Source: Halovenus rubra (lineage in GTDB: Archaea > Halobacteriota > Halobacteria > Halobacteriales > Haloarculaceae). From it: a stretch of 64,000 nt of DNA. The notes below the pieces were generated by a model that was given only the letters and a program-made list of their open reading frames with translations, did not search any database and was not told the origin of the DNA. Shown here one piece after another: positions 27,797-36,741 of the stretch. Each line of letters begins with the position of its first letter. Position 1 is the first letter of the stretch. The DNA lies in contig NZ_JAODIY010000018.1 in assembly GCF_026586665.1 (NCBI RefSeq), positions 27,870 to 91,869 of the forward strand, read 5' to 3'. The position numbers and the translations under genes were made by a program.

Positions 27797-28894
27797 TTAT
27801 GCCGCGGTCTGAGATTCGTAGAGCTTCATTTTCGCCCCACCATCCAACATCTGGATTACTGCGAGATAGAACTCAACGAGAGACGGGAACGAGCAGTTAT
27901 GCTTCGGAACGATCCGCATCGATTCCTCAGTCGCACTTACGTTGAAAAGCGACCCTCTATTTTCGTCAGTCACCTGTGCAGAGAAGTCCAGCGATCCGGC
28001 TTGTTTCGTGACGTCGGTGAAGCTGAAGTTCAGATCATCGCTATTCTTGGTACCCCTGATGAAACTCTCGGCTTGCATCAACGTCACTGGGTGATCAAAA
28101 TCTATTTCGCCAGAACTCACCTCCGGTACTTGGAGTTTCAAGTTTCCCGGCTCCACCTCACGCTTCTCGAACTTGATCTGATTCGCCACATCGAGCAATT
28201 CGAGAACGTTCACGACAACCTCGCTGAGCAGTTCGAACAGGATGTTGAAGCTTTCCTGATTAACGGTCTCTAAAGTGAACTTGCCAGAGGTGTCGATCCT
28301 GATGGAGACATTCTCGTGTTCGTATTGAATACGGGTCGGGACAACACCGTACTCCTCGCGGAATTCGTCGAGGCGGTCACGGCCGTCGATGCCTTTGTAT
28401 TCGATCTCTCGATCAACGTCCGGTCGGGTTCGAGCGTCCGCCAGACTCGGAACGCGCTTTGATTTGAACTCGGAGATCCGCATATCATCGTAGCTACTGA
28501 GGACGATCTCGTTCATCGTCTGGAAGTCCTCAGTCATAATCGGCATCGGTGACAGGCAGTCACTGTGCTCTGACACCGGACGCAAGGCTTGTCGAATAGC
28601 CTCCTCGGTTTCGGCAGTGAGCACCATCTGGAGATCGTCCTTGTACTCCCCGACGTAGAATTTAGCTGGCTGATCTGCACCTTTCCTATTCGTATACTCC
28701 CCGACGAACTTCGTCATCCCGCCGAGTTCCTCGGTCTCGTAATGCTGGTCAAGGTAATCGCGCCAGCCGTCATCTGAGAGGTATAAGAACGATTTGATGC
28801 GTTGTCCATGATATCCCTCTAGGACAGACTCTGGCGAGTCGAAAATAACCCGACAGAACTCCTTGAGATTGTATTGACCTTCAGGGATATGCAT
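27797..28894 (-). CDS. Unrecognised protein coupled to a PD-(D/E)xK nuclease
   Basis: I do not recognise this 365-residue protein. It is acidic and soluble. It contains an alternating beta pattern (RIQYEHENVSIRIDTSGKFTLE is one such block, about 190-211) and two helical stretches (LFELLSEVVVNVLELLDVA). No enzyme motif is visible. A TATA-like taatata lies about 55 bases upstream on the minus strand. Its one-base spacing from the following nuclease suggests that it acts as the sensor or regulator of that nuclease. Confidence 0.55.
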   Translation of the reverse strand: MHIPEGQYNLKEFCRVIFDSPESVLEGYHGQRIKSFLYLSDDGWRDYLDQHYETEELGGMTKFVGEYTNRKGADQPAKFYVGEYKDDLQMVLTAETEEAIRQALRPVSEHSDCLSPMPIMTEDFQTMNEIVLSSYDDMRISEFKSKRVPSLADARTRPDVDREIEYKGIDGRDRLDEFREEYGVVPTRIQYEHENVSIRIDTSGKFTLETVNQESFNILFELLSEVVVNVLELLDVANQIKFEKREVEPGNLKLQVPEVSSGEIDFDHPVTLMQAESFIRGTKNSDDLNFSFTDVTKQAGSLDFSAQVTDENRGSLFNVSATEESMRIVPKHNCSFPSLVEFYLAVIQMLDGGAKMKLYESQTAA

Positions 28895-29080
28895 AAGCGA
28901 ACCTCCGACAACGCTGTTTGTTGAACATGGTATGCCTGACCGTATATTAGTTCCCCATCCTCGGTGAAAGTGAACCGTCGATTCCGACCGATTTGCTCTC
29001 CTGAGTACTACGCTTGGTTCGGGAAAACTCTTATGCGGGAACTGCCCCAGCTAGAACCGGCCTAACTGGAGACTCCAACG

Positions 29081-29185
29081 ATGACCTTCCAAGAACAACT
29101 CCGCTCAATAGAAGAGCGGTATGACGTAAGCGAGAGCGAATATGCCCGGGAGCTTGGGCGCACCGTCGCGGATCTTCAGGACTAA
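29081..29185 (+). CDS. Possible 34-residue protein
   Basis: An ATG at 29081 opens a 34-codon frame (MTFQEQLRSIEERYDVSESE…) ending at TAA 29183-29185. The acidic composition and a TATA-like ctcttat about 50 bases upstream make it plausible. It is too short to recognise and could be the start of a truncated gene. Confidence 0.3.
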   Translation: MTFQEQLRSIEERYDVSESEYARELGRTVADLQD

Positions 29186-29569
29186 CGCGGATATTCTGCC
29201 TCTTCAAGGGACGAGACGAACTCCACGTTTCCGATACCGTCCGTACTGCTGAGCTCGTTGTGTCCAGCTCGTGTGACGGATTCAATGAGGAAGTCCGTAC
29301 AGAGTTCGGTATGCACATTCCCATAGTGCGCGTAAGCTTCTGAACGAATGAAATTAAGGTCGTGCTCTGCAAGAACGATCTCGATACCATTCTTCCGTAT
29401 AACGGTGTCACACCCCCACTCAGAGAGTAACGAGAACGATTCTATAGATGTGGAGCCGGAGACGGTTAACCGGTTGCTCGGATACGAGGAGTTATCCTGG
29501 CCACAGGGACTCTGGCGGGTGAGTGACGACCGTCCAACGGAACGTATTGTTCTCAAGTTTGATGTATGA
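29182..29569. pseudogene. Two opposing gene fragments
   Basis: On the minus strand, a frame ending at 29182 reads plausibly over about 80 codons (WGCDTVIRKNGIEIVLAEHD…) but its upstream part is basic and unconvincing. On the plus strand, a frame from the GTG at 29450 to 29569 reads MEPETVNRLLGYEELSWPQG and ends KFDV. They overlap, so at most one is intact at the join. They look like scraps of two genes left at a recombination hotspot next to CBASS. Confidence 0.3.
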
Positions 29570-29590
29570 AATTTGAACTTCTTATATGTT

Positions 29591-30895
29591 TCAGGAGTGG
29601 GGGAGCCAGTTTGTGATGGTCTCTTTTATACGGTGACCGAAAGTGGACGGGGGCTCCGTTGTCTCTTCTTGGTTATCAGCTGGTTGGTTGTTGAGGAGTA
29701 GCGCTGCTCTGTGATACGTATTGACTCCGTTTGGGAGGAGATAGGTTTGGATAGGTGGGAAGGTATTGGTTTGTTGGCCGAAGAGGAAGGCGAGTCCTGT
29801 TGGGACTGCCATGAAGAGATGAATCTTGGATACTGGGCCTATGTTATTGACTGTTTCACGTATCTCAGTGCGAAACACCGATGCAGCGTGACCTGCTTGG
29901 TCGGGAGTCAATCTGATGTCTGGCCCGTCGCCCGGTGTGAACTCAAGAACGCCTCGAAACTCGGAGAGATCCGATACCGTGTTGGCCACTTCAGGACGTA
30001 CATTACCAGAAATGCTGACTAAGACCGCGAGGTCAGATCCTGAGGCATTTTTCCGGGTAAACTCGGCTGATATCCCACTGTTCTCTGCATCCTTGTCGAG
30101 CGACCATGCTTGCGTGTTTCCAGCCTGATCAGCTTGCATCCACGTTGCATTGACATTCCGCGTTGCCTGGAGGCACCGACCTAACGCAAACGAGGCAGGG
30201 AGATGGCTATGGCCGCGCAACTGGATCGGGCGATCAGGCGCTTCGGATCTGATCCGATTGGTGACCGTCGTGATCGCGGGAATCAGCCGTTGGTTCCAGA
30301 TTTCCTGCGATGGTGGCCCATGGTCAAAGTGCTGGGACCAATCTATTCTGAGGGCGGGCCATGGCTTGTGGGCTGGTTCTTCATAGGTATCAAGCGAACA
30401 CGTGATGGGTTGGCCATCGTCAAGTGCTGCATCCAGCTTAACCAGGCGTTGTTGCAGCACGAAATCAGCGACCTCAGCAGCCGCTTCAGGCGTCTTCTCG
30501 TCCAGTTGTTCCATATACCATGAAGAGAAATCATGGAGTGACGTAGATTTGCTAAGAATAGCTTTCGCATCCGACACACCTAGATCTGGACACCGAACGA
30601 TGACTGCCAAGAACGTATCGTCAGCCTCCCACCGCTCCCGAAACCGAGGTAGCTCAACATCTAGAATCACATCTGAGTCGGCAACATCCTCACTGATCAG
30701 TCCGATACCGCCGGCGATCTGCTGTTTGTCCTCAATGATGTGCTCTAAGCCTGATTCGAGTGGCTCTGAGGGTTGATCCGATTGATCGCGCCACACCGGA
30801 ATACCATGGTCCCATAACGCATCTTCGAGCAAATCTGCAGTGTCCGATTGCTCGTGCTTATAACTGAGAAAGATCTTGCCTGTTGGATCAGTCAT
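29591..30895 (-). CDS. TIR-SAVED effector of type II CBASS
   Basis: This 434-residue protein begins with a TIR domain (KIFLSYKHEQSDTADLLEDA at about 7-26, Glu-rich helix after it). SAVED-domain features follow from about residue 195: IQLRGHSHLPASFALGRCLQ, SDLAVLVSISGNV, and IHLFMAVPTGLAFLFGQQ at about 365-382. SAVED domains bind cyclic oligonucleotides made by CD-NTases; TIR-SAVED proteins then form filaments and destroy NAD+, killing the infected cell. It is the last gene of a three-gene operon and overlaps the upstream stop by four bases. The family is known to respond to 3'3'3'-cAAA in a bacterial example; the ligand here is not known. Confidence 0.9.
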   Translation of the reverse strand: MTDPTGKIFLSYKHEQSDTADLLEDALWDHGIPVWRDQSDQPSEPLESGLEHIIEDKQQIAGGIGLISEDVADSDVILDVELPRFRERWEADDTFLAVIVRCPDLGVSDAKAILSKSTSLHDFSSWYMEQLDEKTPEAAAEVADFVLQQRLVKLDAALDDGQPITCSLDTYEEPAHKPWPALRIDWSQHFDHGPPSQEIWNQRLIPAITTVTNRIRSEAPDRPIQLRGHSHLPASFALGRCLQATRNVNATWMQADQAGNTQAWSLDKDAENSGISAEFTRKNASGSDLAVLVSISGNVRPEVANTVSDLSEFRGVLEFTPGDGPDIRLTPDQAGHAASVFRTEIRETVNNIGPVSKIHLFMAVPTGLAFLFGQQTNTFPPIQTYLLPNGVNTYHRAALLLNNQPADNQEETTEPPSTFGHRIKETITNWLPHS

Positions 30896-33228
30896 ACTGT
30901 CTTACCATCCGTACCCGCTTCCCCTGTATCATCTGGTCGGTCGCTCATACGGTAGAGTTGCTCATAATCGTTATCGCGGTGGAACAAATACGCGTTGACC
31001 GCAAACTCCTGCGTATCGTCCTGACCGACAATGAAGAGTAGAGGGTGCGGACAGTCATAGCCATCATCAGCCGCGATCTCGTTCATCGCTTTCCGATCGT
31101 CGAGACTGATATCAGGTGGTGCTGCAGGATGGTAATGCCATTCACCAAGATAATCGATACCAAGGCTTTCCCGGGCATCTCGAAGCCAGTCCTCAACCTT
31201 GTCAGTTCCACGGAGGAACTTTGTTGGCTCTTGGATTGAGTCAGGGGGCGGCTCTTGGGCATTGATGAGGAGTGCAGGGTCGTCCTCGCGGTCGATCCCT
31301 GCTAGAATTCCACCTGTCTCGCAAGGGTGATCCTGGCGACAGCGTTCGAACATCGCCTCACGACATTTTTCGGGTACTTGGACAGTGACTGGCGAAGTCG
31401 CGGCCTCCCATGTCGTCACATCTTGAAAGGGCGGAGTAGCCTCCGAAACCGTTGGTACCTCGTCGTCTCCAGAGGTTTCCAACACGGTGAAGTCTGTTTC
31501 GCCAAGAGTTAATCCGGTCGCATTGTCGAGAAGCCGGGTCACGGTTCCTGCCCATGTCATGACGCGATCTGTCCGAATGACGGACGCGGGGTGCCAGCAA
31601 CCGATACGCTCGGGAACTGCATCCGTCTCATCATCCCATTCAATCTGTTCCTGCAACCGCCACAGGCTAAATGCCTCCTCGTAGTCAGTGTACGGAAAGG
31701 TGTGGGAATAGGCGGTGAAGCAGAACAGCCGGTTGGCTCGGCGACCCATAGCAGCAGAGCAAAAGACGACGCGGTGATCCCAGCGCTCACGATCAAGTGC
31801 GCGGCGAACAACACGCGAGGCCGAACAATCAATGACAACCTCTGCGTCGCTGATTGATGCCGGCATCTCACCGCTCGGTGGAAACGCGGTGTCCACGTCC
31901 ACGGCTTGAACATACGGAGCCACGGATTGGAGGCGGTCTGCGAGCATTGTTGCTTTGTTTCGGCCTACATCATCCAGCGACAGGGTATGACGAGACACAT
32001 TCCCAATCTCATACGTGTCGCTATCGACAATGGTGAGCTGCTGGCACCCGGCCCGCACTAAATTCTCTGCCACCATACTACCGAGTGCACCCGCTCCGAT
32101 GAGCACGATGGTGCGATCAAGAAACCACTCGTCCATGTGGCCACGTCGGATGAGCTGGTCATGCGACCAGTTGTTTGCCTCAAGCCACCGGATCTGTTCG
32201 CGCCCCGCTACTATCCGGGCAGCTCGGCACTGTCCTTGACCGGTTGATCGGTGACCGACATCCTGTGGATCTTTGAACTCCTCAATCTCACTCGGTTGCC
32301 AGTAGATGAGTTCTGGTTCGTTACCAACTTGTGCAGGGATCGGAAACCCGATTAGGAGGATCTTGACCGATTCCTCCTCCAGGACTGGCTTGATATTCGC
32401 ACGAAGGGTATACGGATCCGTCGCCGTCTCTTCGAAAAAGTCTTCGAGATCCCGCCAGGTTTCCGGGGCTTCCCACGGCGGGTCAATCGGAACCTGATCT
32501 AATAATGCCCACGCCCCACAAACCGCATCGTCCATTTCTGACTCAATATATCCGCCCCAATCAGGCTCATAGACGACCTCACCGTCATCATCTGTGAATA
32601 CGTCGGTCACGTAGGTCTCTTCAGCTGTCGGAACAGAATAGAGTGCGACGGTTCCCCATTGGCCATATACATCTACCCAATCGTCGAATGACTCCCGGGA
32701 TTCGTTGAACGCAAGTGTCGGCCCTTGGGCATCGGCCGTATTGAACGCCGGAATTTCAAACGGTTCGTCCGGCTCACGGAGCTCGCCCTGGGCAGCGTTC
32801 CGCAGCCATTGCAACGCACGATCCATATGCCAACAGAGCCGGTCTGTTCCCGTACTGGGTTCGCCCGTCGCTCCGGTCTGATTAAGCGTATGCCCGTACC
32901 GAGCAACACAGATGTCACCTTTGCGCCACGGCGTATCTTCACTGCCAGCAACGTTCAGTTTTTGGTGGGCAAACGTAGCAGTAATCGTGTTCGCGTCCTG
33001 ATCCGCAGGGTAGATTCCGATTGACCCCGCCGGAAAGGTGTCGCGCAGATGGAGATACCAGTCAGTCTCGCGTGGTACCTCCGAATGATCAGCTAAGTCG
33101 TCTGGTCGGAGACGGATTTTGACGACCCATCTTCCCCTCTCTTCGTCAAGATAGAGATCGTCAAGGACAGTGACTCCAGCGCGCTCATCGATAGCTGCCA
33201 CGGCCTCAGTGATTTCGTCAGAAGGCAT
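30892..33228 (-). CDS. cap2-cap3: Fused Cap2-Cap3: E2/E1 ubiquitin-transfer enzyme with JAB protease
   Basis: This 778-residue protein joins three parts. The N terminus (about 20-330) is E2-like, with candidate Cys in GDICVAR and DRLCWHM. The E1/ThiF domain starts at about 375 with TIVLIGAGALGSMVAENLVR and continues with GNVSRHTLSLDDVGRNKA. The C-terminal JAB/JAMM protease has ETGGIL at about 640 and GEWHYHPAAPPDISLDDRK at about 697-715, giving the E…H-x-H…S…D site. In type II CBASS, Cap2 conjugates the CD-NTase C terminus to targets to prime it and Cap3 removes it. Here both are one polypeptide. It sits 17 bases downstream of the CD-NTase gene. Confidence 0.9.
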   Translation of the reverse strand: MPSDEITEAVAAIDERAGVTVLDDLYLDEERGRWVVKIRLRPDDLADHSEVPRETDWYLHLRDTFPAGSIGIYPADQDANTITATFAHQKLNVAGSEDTPWRKGDICVARYGHTLNQTGATGEPSTGTDRLCWHMDRALQWLRNAAQGELREPDEPFEIPAFNTADAQGPTLAFNESRESFDDWVDVYGQWGTVALYSVPTAEETYVTDVFTDDDGEVVYEPDWGGYIESEMDDAVCGAWALLDQVPIDPPWEAPETWRDLEDFFEETATDPYTLRANIKPVLEEESVKILLIGFPIPAQVGNEPELIYWQPSEIEEFKDPQDVGHRSTGQGQCRAARIVAGREQIRWLEANNWSHDQLIRRGHMDEWFLDRTIVLIGAGALGSMVAENLVRAGCQQLTIVDSDTYEIGNVSRHTLSLDDVGRNKATMLADRLQSVAPYVQAVDVDTAFPPSGEMPASISDAEVVIDCSASRVVRRALDRERWDHRVVFCSAAMGRRANRLFCFTAYSHTFPYTDYEEAFSLWRLQEQIEWDDETDAVPERIGCWHPASVIRTDRVMTWAGTVTRLLDNATGLTLGETDFTVLETSGDDEVPTVSEATPPFQDVTTWEAATSPVTVQVPEKCREAMFERCRQDHPCETGGILAGIDREDDPALLINAQEPPPDSIQEPTKFLRGTDKVEDWLRDARESLGIDYLGEWHYHPAAPPDISLDDRKAMNEIAADDGYDCPHPLLFIVGQDDTQEFAVNAYLFHRDNDYEQLYRMSDRPDDTGEAGTDGKTV

Positions 33229-33245
33229 ATCTCAAATCAGTATGA

Positions 33246-34355
33246 CTAAGCGAACTGATGGTCCGAGGGGTCATCTACTTGTGACGACGAGCCAAGGGTC
33301 ATTGCCTTCTCTCCCCCGTCATCGCTCTCGTCATCACTTCCATACGGCGGGAACTCATCCCCGAAGAGTTCGTACCACAGATCGCGGGACGTTGCTTTAT
33401 CGTCCTCCTCCAATGCCGCGCGCGCCAGCTGTGCGGCGTCTGATACCTCGTTGTGGAATGCGGCGAAGGCTTCTCCATCAATGTGCTTAAGGGCGTTATG
33501 TTCGGGGATAGCCGGCAGGCCGTGAGCCGGCAAGAACGGTATATCTTCATTTCCTGCTTCACTCTTGAACTGCCGTTCAATCTGTTCAAAAGTCCGTGTG
33601 ACGCCTTCAGCGACACTATCGATATCATCGGGACAGCACTCCCAGATCATCCGCTCAAGGGGATAGCTTCTGGGCCCGTCAATTTCTGGTATTTTGGTCC
33701 GCCGCCACCATTTGATGGCCTTGACGACATTCACATAGTGGCCGCCCGTGCTATCATTCTTGTCCAGGGTGACAGCAATCGTCGCAAGCGGATGTGTCGA
33801 TTCCCAATTATTGGCCTCCCGATCTGGGACCTCAAGTGGCTCCTCCTTCCACTGCTCGTCACCATCAACGGACATATTGAGAGCCCCAGCCACTGTTGAG
33901 AAATCGTCCTCGCTCAGTGCAGTCCCGACATCCAGTGACCCGAGAGCTTTCGCAACTTCCTGAATAGCTTCGCTCGGGGCAACTGTCAACACGAGGTCAA
34001 GTTCCACATCCTCTTCTCGTATCTCGTACGAATGGTCGTTCGGTTCCCATTGGTCCTCGTAGTATTCTTCAAGGAATGGTTCGCATTGTTCTAACGCGTC
34101 TTCGGCCTCGTAGTCCTGAAGATCGGTGACGAGGACAATATCGACGTCGGACTTTTCGCCTTCTTTAGGTCTGAGTGCGGTCCATCGTCGATAGCTTCCT
34201 TGGAGGAAATCGGCAACATAGAACTCTTGGATATCGTCGTCATCCTGTAAACGGTCTCGGAGTGTTTCGTGCCCCTCTTTGTACGCGTCTTGATGTTCGT
34301 CCTGGGGTCTAATATCCGAAAGAAAAGTTCTGAACAGAGATGGGAGCGTGGCCAT
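33246..34355 (-). CDS. cdn: CBASS CD-NTase (cGAS/DncV-like nucleotidyltransferase)
   Basis: This 369-residue protein has the CD-NTase core: LQGSYRRWTALRP at about 50-62 (GS motif) and KSDVDIVLVTDL at about 67-78 with the catalytic D-x-D, then VELDLVLTVAP at about 118-128 with the third Asp. It makes a cyclic oligonucleotide signal on phage infection. I chose the ATG at 34355 because a TATA-like aacttat lies about 28 bases upstream; the frame continues upstream with a basic, non-acidic extension that looks non-coding. The end is Ser/Asp-rich and closes with SDHQFA; in type II CBASS the free C-terminal residue is what Cap2 conjugates. Confidence 0.9.
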   Translation of the reverse strand: MATLPSLFRTFLSDIRPQDEHQDAYKEGHETLRDRLQDDDDIQEFYVADFLQGSYRRWTALRPKEGEKSDVDIVLVTDLQDYEAEDALEQCEPFLEEYYEDQWEPNDHSYEIREEDVELDLVLTVAPSEAIQEVAKALGSLDVGTALSEDDFSTVAGALNMSVDGDEQWKEEPLEVPDREANNWESTHPLATIAVTLDKNDSTGGHYVNVVKAIKWWRRTKIPEIDGPRSYPLERMIWECCPDDIDSVAEGVTRTFEQIERQFKSEAGNEDIPFLPAHGLPAIPEHNALKHIDGEAFAAFHNEVSDAAQLARAALEEDDKATSRDLWYELFGDEFPPYGSDDESDDGGEKAMTLGSSSQVDDPSDHQFA

Positions 34356-34380
34356 GCTGCAAGCGATGGACTGGAAAGGC

Positions 34381-34390
34381 ATAAGTTTCG
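34381..34390 (-). promoter_or_regulatory. TATA box of the CBASS operon
   Basis: On the minus strand the sequence gaaacttat lies about 28 bases before the ATG of the CD-NTase gene. This decides the start and implies a leaderless mRNA for the whole three-gene operon. Confidence 0.5.
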
Positions 34391-34459
34391 ATGACCGCCG
34401 AAAGCTCTTACGCCCGGCGTGGTCCGATGTATCAGTGACAATACTACTCCGCCGAGGAC

Positions 34460-35623
34460 TCACCGGTCGTCTCGCAACACCCACGGTTTCGCATCAGAGT
34501 CGTACTCGCTGATCTTCCCGCTGTGACTGCGTGTCTCCGCGGCAAGCACACCGATGTGCTTGAGCTGCTGCACGAAATTGAATAACACGTTGGTGCGGAT
34601 GATGTCCTTCCAGACGGCTTCCTCCTCGTAGATTCGAGATACCTGGCCGGCCTCGATCAGTTCCCGCGCCCGTGTACGCCCCGCTCGCGTGCAGAACGTG
34701 TTCAGGAAGACGTTCGGATACTCGTGAACCAACCGGCGAACCAAGTCGGGAAAATGAATCCGCGGGCCTTCTTTCCGCAGCGCATCAAGTAACAGCCGGA
34801 ATTCGGGGTGTCGCTCGTAACAGTTCCGGAGCAGAATGGCGAGCGGCTGGTGTTCCGCGACGACCGTTGATCGACCGACATCACTCTTGACCGCATCAAG
34901 CTCTTCAAGTGTCGAAATCCCGGACCCACGAAGCACCGTCGCCGCGAGTTCCCCCTGGTCAGTCAGCGTGAATCGACCAGTACCCTCCAACAGTCCGAGC
35001 GACAGCGCACTCCGCCGAGCCTGAGTGCCCGCACCGAACCCGTACTCAGCTTCGATCACATCCACCAACTCATCGCCAGCCAGCGGCCCGTGCAGATCAA
35101 CCGCGACGACCGGCGCGAGATAATTCAGCGGCTGGGCAAGCGAAAGACTCGCAATATCACCAGCAATGTCACTCCGACGCAGCCGAACCGACAACTGCCC
35201 CTCAATATCAACGACCTGCTCGTGGGACTCCGAGGTCGGCGGGCCCGACCACCGCGTCACGCCATCGTCCGTCGCGCCAATCACACCGACGCCCTTCGAC
35301 CGGAGCAAATCAGTATGTTGCCCAACCGTGTCGGCCGCCGCCGCGAGGTACGAGACGTGCGCGCCCTGCTGGTACGTAAGCGCCTGCCCGATCCCGCGGA
35401 GGAGGCCGCTCGACCCCTTCACCTCAACAGCAAACACGCGATCAGCATGCGTGAACCCGAGCACATCCGGATACCGTCCACCAATCGTAATCTGATGGGT
35501 TTCGCACCGATCCAAGACATCCGCGTACGTGTCTTCATGTGCACCCGGGACATGGACGAGTGGCTGGTAATCACGTGTTTCGAGTTCATCGATGACGTGC
35601 CCGAACACCGCCGATTCCTCCAT
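34460..35623 (-). CDS. PD-(D/E)xK nuclease with C-terminal winged-helix region
   Basis: This 387-residue protein has GRYPDVLGF at about 49-57 followed by VFAVEVKGSSGLLRGIGQAL at about 63-82. PD…E-V-K is a textbook PD-(D/E)xK site with a helix after it, as in Mrr/archaeal Holliday-junction-like nucleases. The rest holds a winged-helix pattern (SLGLLEGTGRFTLTDQGELA). It begins at the ATG 35623; a GTG at 35662 is possible. Its 3' end has been copied at least twice elsewhere in this window (23.4 and 26.3 kb). It is upstream of CBASS on the same strand with its own promoter and is probably an independent restriction-like gene. Confidence 0.75.
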   Translation of the reverse strand: MEESAVFGHVIDELETRDYQPLVHVPGAHEDTYADVLDRCETHQITIGGRYPDVLGFTHADRVFAVEVKGSSGLLRGIGQALTYQQGAHVSYLAAAADTVGQHTDLLRSKGVGVIGATDDGVTRWSGPPTSESHEQVVDIEGQLSVRLRRSDIAGDIASLSLAQPLNYLAPVVAVDLHGPLAGDELVDVIEAEYGFGAGTQARRSALSLGLLEGTGRFTLTDQGELAATVLRGSGISTLEELDAVKSDVGRSTVVAEHQPLAILLRNCYERHPEFRLLLDALRKEGPRIHFPDLVRRLVHEYPNVFLNTFCTRAGRTRARELIEAGQVSRIYEEEAVWKDIIRTNVLFNFVQQLKHIGVLAAETRSHSGKISEYDSDAKPWVLRDDR

Positions 35624-35784
35624 CGTAGCAACGCATTCACACCGGGACCGCTTGAATGTCACCCAGTCGAATTTCAGAGTATTAGATGCCCATTGAGAAT
35701 CTGTTTTAATAGCAGGACGCTTTCGGATCTGCCGGTATTAGCGGTCTAGGGCGGCCTAGACGGCGTTTGACCGGCGATAGTTAT

Positions 35785-36738
35785 ATGGGGGTGAAAGTCG
35801 TAGTGGATCGTGTCTCCCATCTGAAAGCACAACCGGAGACGAGGAGAGAAAGTTTGAGTTCGCACGCTGAATCCCAAGAAATCGGTAGAGGCCAGCAAAC
35901 ACTGCACGAGGCGGTTAATTCTCACCGCATCTACGAGCCGATTAGAGGAGTTCATCCTCGCATCGAACTTCCGGACGAAGAGTTTGAGGAGTGGCTTGAT
36001 GGCAATCAGGAAATCGAGTACGTGGTTGTCAATTTCACTGACGCCAAGGAGGTCATCGAGCGGGACGGTGACCTGAGCCGGGTTTTAGAGCCGTGGCATA
36101 TCCCAGTGATCCTCGGTACGGAATATGATGAGGCTGTGAATGCACGTACCTTGCAGGATGTTTTAGACGTGCTGGCGATAGCGCAACCCGCGATCTACGT
36201 CCCGGACGTGGTCTACAGCTACAACTGGATGGAGGACGAGATTCAAGAAAACGCTCTTGAAGCCTACACCAGCCACGTTAGAACGCTGCAGGAACTAGTT
36301 ATTGAGGAGAACTTGGATGTCCGGTTGATCCCGACGAACAAGGGCTGGACGTACGAACACTTCCTAGAGTACCGCGAGTTGTTCGAGGAGTTCGACTACG
36401 ATGAGTTCGCGTTCTACGCCGTTCAGTACACTGGAGGTGACGCTGGTAACGCAATCAACGTCCTCCGGAGCCACGTTAGGAACTCCATTGCCGCCATCGA
36501 TATGGAGAATGTTTTCCTGATTGGACGGCTCGCGGAGGACGACCTGTTGGATTTCGCTCCGCGAGTGCGTGGAGCAACTGGACTTCGACAATGGACGGAC
36601 GCATGCTCTACTGAGAGCGGGCTTTCGCAACGTCTGTGGCCGGCGTTCCAGGAGGGACGGGAGGCCAAACTGTCGGTCAACGATGGTCAAGAACAGAGGC
36701 CTGTAAACGAGTTCGGCGGCACGAAGGAGGACAACTGA
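35785..36738 (+). CDS. Possible TGT/DpdA-like TIM-barrel protein
   Basis: This 317-residue protein has no textbook motif. Its C-terminal two thirds follow a TIM-barrel pattern: PAIYVPDVVYSYNWMEDE, LDVRLIPTNKGWTYEHFLEY, YDEFAFYAVQY and MENVFLIGRLAEDDLLDF, then GATGLRQWTDA. The order (substrate-channel Asp, LIP-x-x-x-GWT, I-G at a late strand, a G-x-x-x-x-x-W end) is reminiscent of tRNA-guanine transglycosylases and of DpdA, which put deazapurines into DNA. The match is weak and by eye. Start codon is uncertain: the ATG at 35785 overlaps a TATA-like sequence and a GTG at 35803 is possible. It is followed three bases later by a DsbA-like gene. Confidence 0.4.
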   Translation: MGVKVVVDRVSHLKAQPETRRESLSSHAESQEIGRGQQTLHEAVNSHRIYEPIRGVHPRIELPDEEFEEWLDGNQEIEYVVVNFTDAKEVIERDGDLSRVLEPWHIPVILGTEYDEAVNARTLQDVLDVLAIAQPAIYVPDVVYSYNWMEDEIQENALEAYTSHVRTLQELVIEENLDVRLIPTNKGWTYEHFLEYRELFEEFDYDEFAFYAVQYTGGDAGNAINVLRSHVRNSIAAIDMENVFLIGRLAEDDLLDFAPRVRGATGLRQWTDACSTESGLSQRLWPAFQEGREAKLSVNDGQEQRPVNEFGGTKEDN

Positions 36739-36741
36739 ACG

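Noticed and set aside
35785-36738. Firm tRNA-guanine transglycosylase call
   Set aside because: The TIM-barrel pattern is suggestive but the catalytic Asp and zinc residues of TGT are not all identifiable, so I only list it as possible.
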